Part shown: positions 4,261 through 7,997 of the stretch, piece by piece | Layout of the letters: every line of letters begins with the position of its first letter | Position numbering within the stretch: the first letter of the stretch is position 1 | Position numbers and translations under genes: made by a program | Notes under the pieces: model-generated | Told to the model about the DNA's origin: nothing | Database searches by the model: none | The model's input: only the letters and a program-made list of their open reading frames with translations | Source: Pedosphaera sp. | Lineage (GTDB): Bacteria > Verrucomicrobiota > Verrucomicrobiae > Limisphaerales > Pedosphaeraceae | DNA: 7,997 bases | Assembly: GCA_028293265.1 (NCBI GenBank) | Contig: JAQGPB010000109.1 | Location: forward strand, 1-7,997 | Direction of reading: 5' to 3'

Positions 4261-6543
4261 ATGATGAAACCGCCTGTGCCCTCCAATGAATCGGAACGCC
4301 TCGCGGCCTTGCGGAGTTATGAGGTTCTGGATACGCCGCCGGAGGAAGCTTTCGATGACCTGGCCAGGCTGGCGGCGCATATTTGCGGCACGCCAGTTGC
4401 CCTTGTCTCCCTGGTGGATGAAGCCCGCCAATGGTTCAAGGCGCGCGTGGGAGTTGAAGAAGAGGAGACCGACCGCAGCCTCGCCTTCTGTGCGCATGGT
4501 ATTCTCGAGGGCGACGTATTGATCGTGCCCGACGCCACGAAGGACGCACGTTTTGCGGACAATCCTCTGGTGACGGGGAAGCAGGGCATCCGTTTTTACG
4601 CGGGAGCACCTTTGATCACGGCGGGAGGGCACGCGCTGGGAACGGTTTGCGTGATCGGTCAACAACCCCGCATTTTGACGCAGTCGCAGATCGATGCTTT
4701 GCGTCTCCTTGCGCGACAGGCCGTGGCGCAACTGGAGCTGCGCAAGCGCAGCCGGGAGTTGCAAATCGAAATTCTGGAGCGAAAGCGTATTGCGGACGAG
4801 CGGGACAAGTTTTTCTCGACCTCGCTCGATTTGCTTTGCGTCTGCGGCGGGGACGGTTTTTTCCGGCGGGTCAATCCGGCCTTTGAAAGGATACTGGGCT
4901 GGACATCCGACGAACTGCTGCCCAAGCCATTCTCCGATATTGTTCACCCGGATGACCAGGCCGCCGTGCAGGAGCAGGTGCAATGGCTGTTGGCCGGCCA
5001 TGGGGTCGTGGAGTTCGTAGTTCGCTGCCGGGCCAAGGACGGCTCCTACCGGCATATTGAATGGACCTCCACCGCGGCGGATGAAGCCGGGCTGTTTATG
5101 TCCTGCGGGCGAGATATCACCGAACGCAAGCGGACGGAAGAAAAATTGCGCCTGAGCGAGGAACGTTTTCGCCACGCATTTGACGATGCGCCGATTGGCA
5201 TGGGGCTGGTGAGTCCGGAAGGTCGCTGGCTGAGGGTCAACCATGCCTTGAGCAATATGCTCGGTTATGCCGAAGGCGAATTGCTCGCGACGGATTTCCA
5301 ACATATCACGCACCCGGATGATTTGGTGAAGGATCTGGAGCTGGTCCGGCAGATGCTGGCGGGGACAATACCCTCCTACCAGATGGAAAAGCGCTATTTA
5401 CACAAGAACGGCGGGGTGGTGTTTGTGATGTTGAGCGTTTCGCTGGTAAATGATGCGGACGGTGCGCCGCTTTACTTCGTCTCGCAAATCGAGAACATCA
5501 CGGAGCGCAGGGAAACGGAACGGGCTTTGCGCGTCAGCGAGGAGCGCCTGCGCCTGGTCGTGGACGGGGTGAAGGACTACGCGCTGCTGATGCTGGACCC
5601 GGACGGTTTTGTGGTGAGTTGGAGCGCGGGGGCGGAGCGCATCAATGGCTACCTGGCGGACGAAATTGTGGGACTGCATTTCGCGTGTTTCTACCCACCG
5701 GAAGCGGTCGCGGCCAGTCGTCCCCAGGAGGTGTTGCGCATCGCTGCGCGCGATGGGCGCTACGAGGAAAAGGGCTGGCGCGTGCGCATGGACGGTTCGC
5801 GCTTTTGGGCCAGCGTCGTCATCACGGCCATCCGCGAGCCCGATGGCAAGTTGCGTGGATTTGCCAAGGTGACCCGCGACATCACGGAGAGCCAGCAACA
5901 GGAAGAACAGCTCGAATTACAGACCCAAAGACTCAGCCTGGCCACCAGGACAGCAGGGATTGGCGTATGGGATTGGGACATTCACAACAACAAAATCACC
6001 TGGGACGAAACGATGTACAAAATGTATCGTACGTCCCGCGATGTTCCCATCAACTATGAACATTGGAAAAATGCTGTTTGGCGGGAAGATTTGGCGGAGG
6101 CTGAAGCGACCTTGCAGCAAGTAATCAACGAAAAAGGCCGTGGGGAAATGGAATTTCGCATCCAGCGCCCGGACAAATCAATCCGACATATCCAAGCCGC
6201 CATGGGCGTGACGCTGGACAAGGACCAAAATGTGACGCGGGTGGTGGGTGTCAATCTTGATGTCACCGAGCGCACGCAGCACGAGGAGGGGCGCGAAAAA
6301 ATCATCGCCGAGTTGCAGTTGGTGCTCATGCAGGTCAAAACCCTCTCCGGCCTGATCCCGATTTGCGGATGGTGCAAGAGCGTCCGCTCGGACACGGGCT
6401 ACTGGCAATCAGTCGAGCAATATGTCCGCGCCAACACCAGTGCGAATTTCTCGCATGGCATTTGCCCAGCCTGCGCCGCAAACTTCAAGGACGAAATCAG
6501 CCTGGCCAACACCGTTCCCAAGGATCCACCGGGCGGAAAATGA
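4261..6543 (+). CDS. GAF-PASx4 sensor protein with C-terminal four-cysteine domain
   Basis: A protein of about 760 residues. Residues ~8-160 are a GAF domain of the 'ERLAALRSYEVLDTPPEEAFDDL…AFCAHGIL…DNPLVTG' type. A linker helix leads to four PAS domains at about 182-288, 302-418, 428-545 and 560-672; the first three end in the PAC-like DITERKR, ENITERR or DITES. A short coiled coil (~672-695) joins them to a C-terminal domain with ICGWC (C702, C705) and SHGICPAC (C735, C738) separated by 'GYWQSVEQY', as in a family of PAS and response-regulator proteins ending in a probable zinc-binding module. There is no HisKA, HATPase, GGDEF, EAL or HD-GYP domain and no membrane segment, so this is a cytoplasmic sensor of unknown output. 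Start: ATG at 4261 or 4264 fits the family; ATG at 4228 is in frame but adds unrelated residues. None has a clear Shine-Dalgarno. Confidence 0.9.
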   Translation: MMKPPVPSNESERLAALRSYEVLDTPPEEAFDDLARLAAHICGTPVALVSLVDEARQWFKARVGVEEEETDRSLAFCAHGILEGDVLIVPDATKDARFADNPLVTGKQGIRFYAGAPLITAGGHALGTVCVIGQQPRILTQSQIDALRLLARQAVAQLELRKRSRELQIEILERKRIADERDKFFSTSLDLLCVCGGDGFFRRVNPAFERILGWTSDELLPKPFSDIVHPDDQAAVQEQVQWLLAGHGVVEFVVRCRAKDGSYRHIEWTSTAADEAGLFMSCGRDITERKRTEEKLRLSEERFRHAFDDAPIGMGLVSPEGRWLRVNHALSNMLGYAEGELLATDFQHITHPDDLVKDLELVRQMLAGTIPSYQMEKRYLHKNGGVVFVMLSVSLVNDADGAPLYFVSQIENITERRETERALRVSEERLRLVVDGVKDYALLMLDPDGFVVSWSAGAERINGYLADEIVGLHFACFYPPEAVAASRPQEVLRIAARDGRYEEKGWRVRMDGSRFWASVVITAIREPDGKLRGFAKVTRDITESQQQEEQLELQTQRLSLATRTAGIGVWDWDIHNNKITWDETMYKMYRTSRDVPINYEHWKNAVWREDLAEAEATLQQVINEKGRGEMEFRIQRPDKSIRHIQAAMGVTLDKDQNVTRVVGVNLDVTERTQHEEGREKIIAELQLVLMQVKTLSGLIPICGWCKSVRSDTGYWQSVEQYVRANTSANFSHGICPACAANFKDEISLANTVPKDPPGGK

Positions 6544-6550
6544 AATCATC

Positions 6551-7246
6551 ATGGGCAAATCAGTTGGTGTTGATTCCCGCCAAAATGCCTGTCACGATGG
6601 CGCCTTGAGCCTGAAACTTTATCTCCTGCGCCATGGCCAGACTTCATTCAGCCGCGACAATGCCTTTTGCGGCGCCGGGCTGAATCCCGAATTGACGTCC
6701 GATGGCGAGGCGATGGCCCAATGTTTTGCCAAGGCGTATCAAGGGCTTCCTTGGCGCGCTGTCTATGCCAGCCCCTTGCGCCGGACCATGGCGACCGCCC
6801 AGCCGCTCTGTGATGCGGTGGGAGCGAAAATGGAGTTGCGTGATGACCTCATGGAAATCCGCTACGGCAAATGGGAGGGCAAGTCCATCGAGGAGGTGAA
6901 CCGGGAGTTTCACGACGATTATATCCGCTGGGCTGCCGATCCCGCATGGAATTCGCCGACCGGAGGGGAACCTTCGGTGGCGATTGCGCGCCGCGCCCTC
7001 CAGGTGATTGAAGAAATCAAGCAGCGTTTCGAAGACGGCAACATTCTGATTGTTTCGCACAAGGCGACCATCCGCATCGTACTATGCGGCCTGCTGGGGA
7101 TTGATGTGGGGCGCTTCCGTTACCGGCTGGCTTGTCCGGTTGGTTCCGTGAGCGTGATTGAATTCACCTCCGAAGGCCCGCTGCTGCATAGCCTGGCGGA
7201 CCGCGCCCATCTGGATGCGCGGCTCCGTTCTTCGCGCGGCACCTGA
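6551..7246 (+). CDS. Histidine phosphatase family protein (phosphoglycerate mutase-like)
   Basis: A 231-residue cytosolic enzyme of histidine phosphatase branch 1. The catalytic LRHGQT lies at about residues 25-30, with a phosphohistidine formed on its His. SPLRRTMATAQP supplies the second arginine, EIRYGKWEGKS the proton-donor glutamate, and IVSHKATIRIVLC the second catalytic histidine. The usual SHGG here reads SHKA, an uncommon variant. The family covers phosphoglycerate mutases, alpha-ribazole phosphatase (CobC) and broad phosphomonoesterases; no cobalamin or glycolysis genes are nearby, so the substrate cannot be named. The start at ATG 6551 lies 7 bp after the sensor gene's stop, which implies co-translation; a GGGCGG lies about 16 bases upstream, rather far. 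The frame is open to 6422, but that would overlap the sensor gene with low-complexity residues. It converges on the prepilin-like gene with a 3 bp gap. Confidence 0.9.
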   Translation: MGKSVGVDSRQNACHDGALSLKLYLLRHGQTSFSRDNAFCGAGLNPELTSDGEAMAQCFAKAYQGLPWRAVYASPLRRTMATAQPLCDAVGAKMELRDDLMEIRYGKWEGKSIEEVNREFHDDYIRWAADPAWNSPTGGEPSVAIARRALQVIEEIKQRFEDGNILIVSHKATIRIVLCGLLGIDVGRFRYRLACPVGSVSVIEFTSEGPLLHSLADRAHLDARLRSSRGT

Positions 7247-7249
7247 CGC

Positions 7250-7996
7250 TTAAAAATTTACCACGTCATTCGTCCGGCCCCAATCGGTCACGGCCCATTG
7301 ATTGACGGGTCCGAGGCTGAAGCCATATTTGAGAAATCTCGCGCTGCCATCCACAAAGGCGTGATTTGAGCCGCCGGATTTGAACCCAACTGCCTGGCTG
7401 CCGTCCGCCAGATTGCCGGTATGCACTGTCCCGTTCGCGCCACTGGAATGACGACCGAGTTCGAGTTCCGTCAAGTCATTGCCCTGGCCTTCAAACAGGT
7501 CCATGAAGAATTGGCCGGAATCAGTCCGCTTTTCGCCAAAGGCGATGGTTTCGGAAGGATAGATCACGCTTGATTCCTTCATGCCCTGCGGCGAGGTGCC
7601 GTTCATGTAGGCGTTGAAATCCGTTGTGCTCATGGTTTGCTGGAAATAATCATTCCAGCCATTGATCATGTAACTGCGCGGCGCGGCGTCCGCCGGGTAT
7701 TGGGCTTGCAAAGCTGGTGAATCGAGACTGCCGTTGGACAATGGATTCAATGCATCGCTCGTGCAGCGCAAGATGTTCACGGTTTTATAAGCATCCTGAA
7801 GCAAGGACGGCCAGCGGCCAGGCGAGGTGCGCCGGGTAAAATAGCCGTCATTGTCATCGCTGTACATCCGCAACGAAAGTCCCAGTTGGCGCAGATTGTT
7901 CACGCAATTGATCCGCCGTCCCGCCTCCTTCGCGCGGCTCAACGCAGGCAAAAGCATCCCGGCCAGAATGGCGATGATGGCAATGACCACCAGCAA
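7250..7996 (-). CDS. Type II secretion/prepilin-like protein, 5'-truncated
   Basis: The C-terminal ~248 residues of a prepilin-type protein; the gene runs off the right edge. The first visible residues, [19 protein letters not shown], are the hydrophobic helix of the N-methylation domain, so the cleavage site and FTLIE stretch lie just beyond the contig. After it come [34 protein letters not shown] and, near the end, [15 protein letters not shown]. This layout (related to the DUF1559/H-X9-DG family) occurs in very large numbers in Verrucomicrobiota and Planctomycetota genomes. The proteins are expected to be membrane-anchored by the helix with a periplasmic or surface domain, but their function is mostly unknown. 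TAA stop at 7250-7252. No terminator is visible in the 3 bp between it and the convergent phosphatase gene. Confidence 0.92.
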   Translation of the reverse strand: MLVVIAIIAILAGMLLPALSRAKEAGRRINCVNNLRQLGLSLRMYSDDNDGYFTRRTSPGRWPSLLQDAYKTVNILRCTSDALNPLSNGSLDSPALQAQYPADAAPRSYMINGWNDYFQQTMSTTDFNAYMNGTSPQGMKESSVIYPSETIAFGEKRTDSGQFFMDLFEGQGNDLTELELGRHSSGANGTVHTGNLADGSQAVGFKSGGSNHAFVDGSARFLKYGFSLGPVNQWAVTDWGRTNDVVNF

Positions 7997-7997
7997 T

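Noticed and set aside
3758..4264. A 168-codon plus-strand open frame starting ATG at 3758
   Set aside because: Its translation follows the CTCAACC and TTGGAGCTTGG repeats, it has no ribosome binding site or domain, and it runs into the start of the GAF-PAS gene.
4222..5313. A 363-codon minus-strand open frame opposite the GAF-PAS gene
   Set aside because: The plus strand shows clear GAF and PAS domains; the antisense frame has no recognisable domain and reflects codon bias of the high-GC gene.
6422..6550. Longer start of the histidine phosphatase at 6422
   Set aside because: The extra 43 residues lie out of frame within the sensor gene's C-terminal domain and look like shadow sequence; ATG 6551 follows the sensor's stop directly.

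Overview
The window looks like one end-to-end assembled contig from a member of the Verrucomicrobiota, probably the Pedosphaera/Limisphaerales part of the phylum. This is inference. It rests on the prepilin-like protein with a C-terminal 'FVDGS' region at the right end, on the intergenic text (heptamer arrays and a repeated GTGTCCATCCGTGGTTAAAA word), and on moderately high GC content. Bases 1-13 match the tail of an Illumina adapter, so the left edge is a true contig end with unremoved adapter, and both terminal genes are truncated.

Layout. (1) 14-639, plus strand: the 3' part of a multi-pass membrane protein. (2) 756-3213, minus strand: a compact four-gene operon transcribed right to left. 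A PadR-family regulator comes first, followed by three paralogous proteins that all open with the same ~70-residue helical domain (of the HAAS / 'permease prefix domain 1' kind). In the first two this domain is joined to four membrane segments; in the third it is joined to a double Clp_N repeat. The genes overlap or are 16-17 bp apart, and a good sigma70-type promoter with an overlapping palindrome lies just before padR. (3) 3214-4260: about 1 kb without a credible gene, filled with heptamer arrays, direct repeats, hairpins and an operator-like palindrome. (4) 4261-7246, plus strand: a large GAF-PASx4 sensor protein ending in a small four-cysteine domain, followed 7 bp later by a histidine (phosphoglycerate-mutase-like) phosphatase. 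(5) 7250-7996, minus strand: the C-terminal part of a type II secretion/prepilin-like protein, convergent with the phosphatase and separated from it by 3 bp.

How they may work together. The PadR operon reads as a self-contained signalling unit: a small repressor, two membrane proteins that could sense the envelope, and a soluble member whose Clp_N repeats could contact the Clp proteolysis machinery or its substrates. The GAF-PAS protein has no kinase, cyclase or phosphodiesterase domain, so its output must run through the C-terminal cysteine domain or a partner. The functional links are inferred; the domain layouts and gene spacing are read from the sequence.
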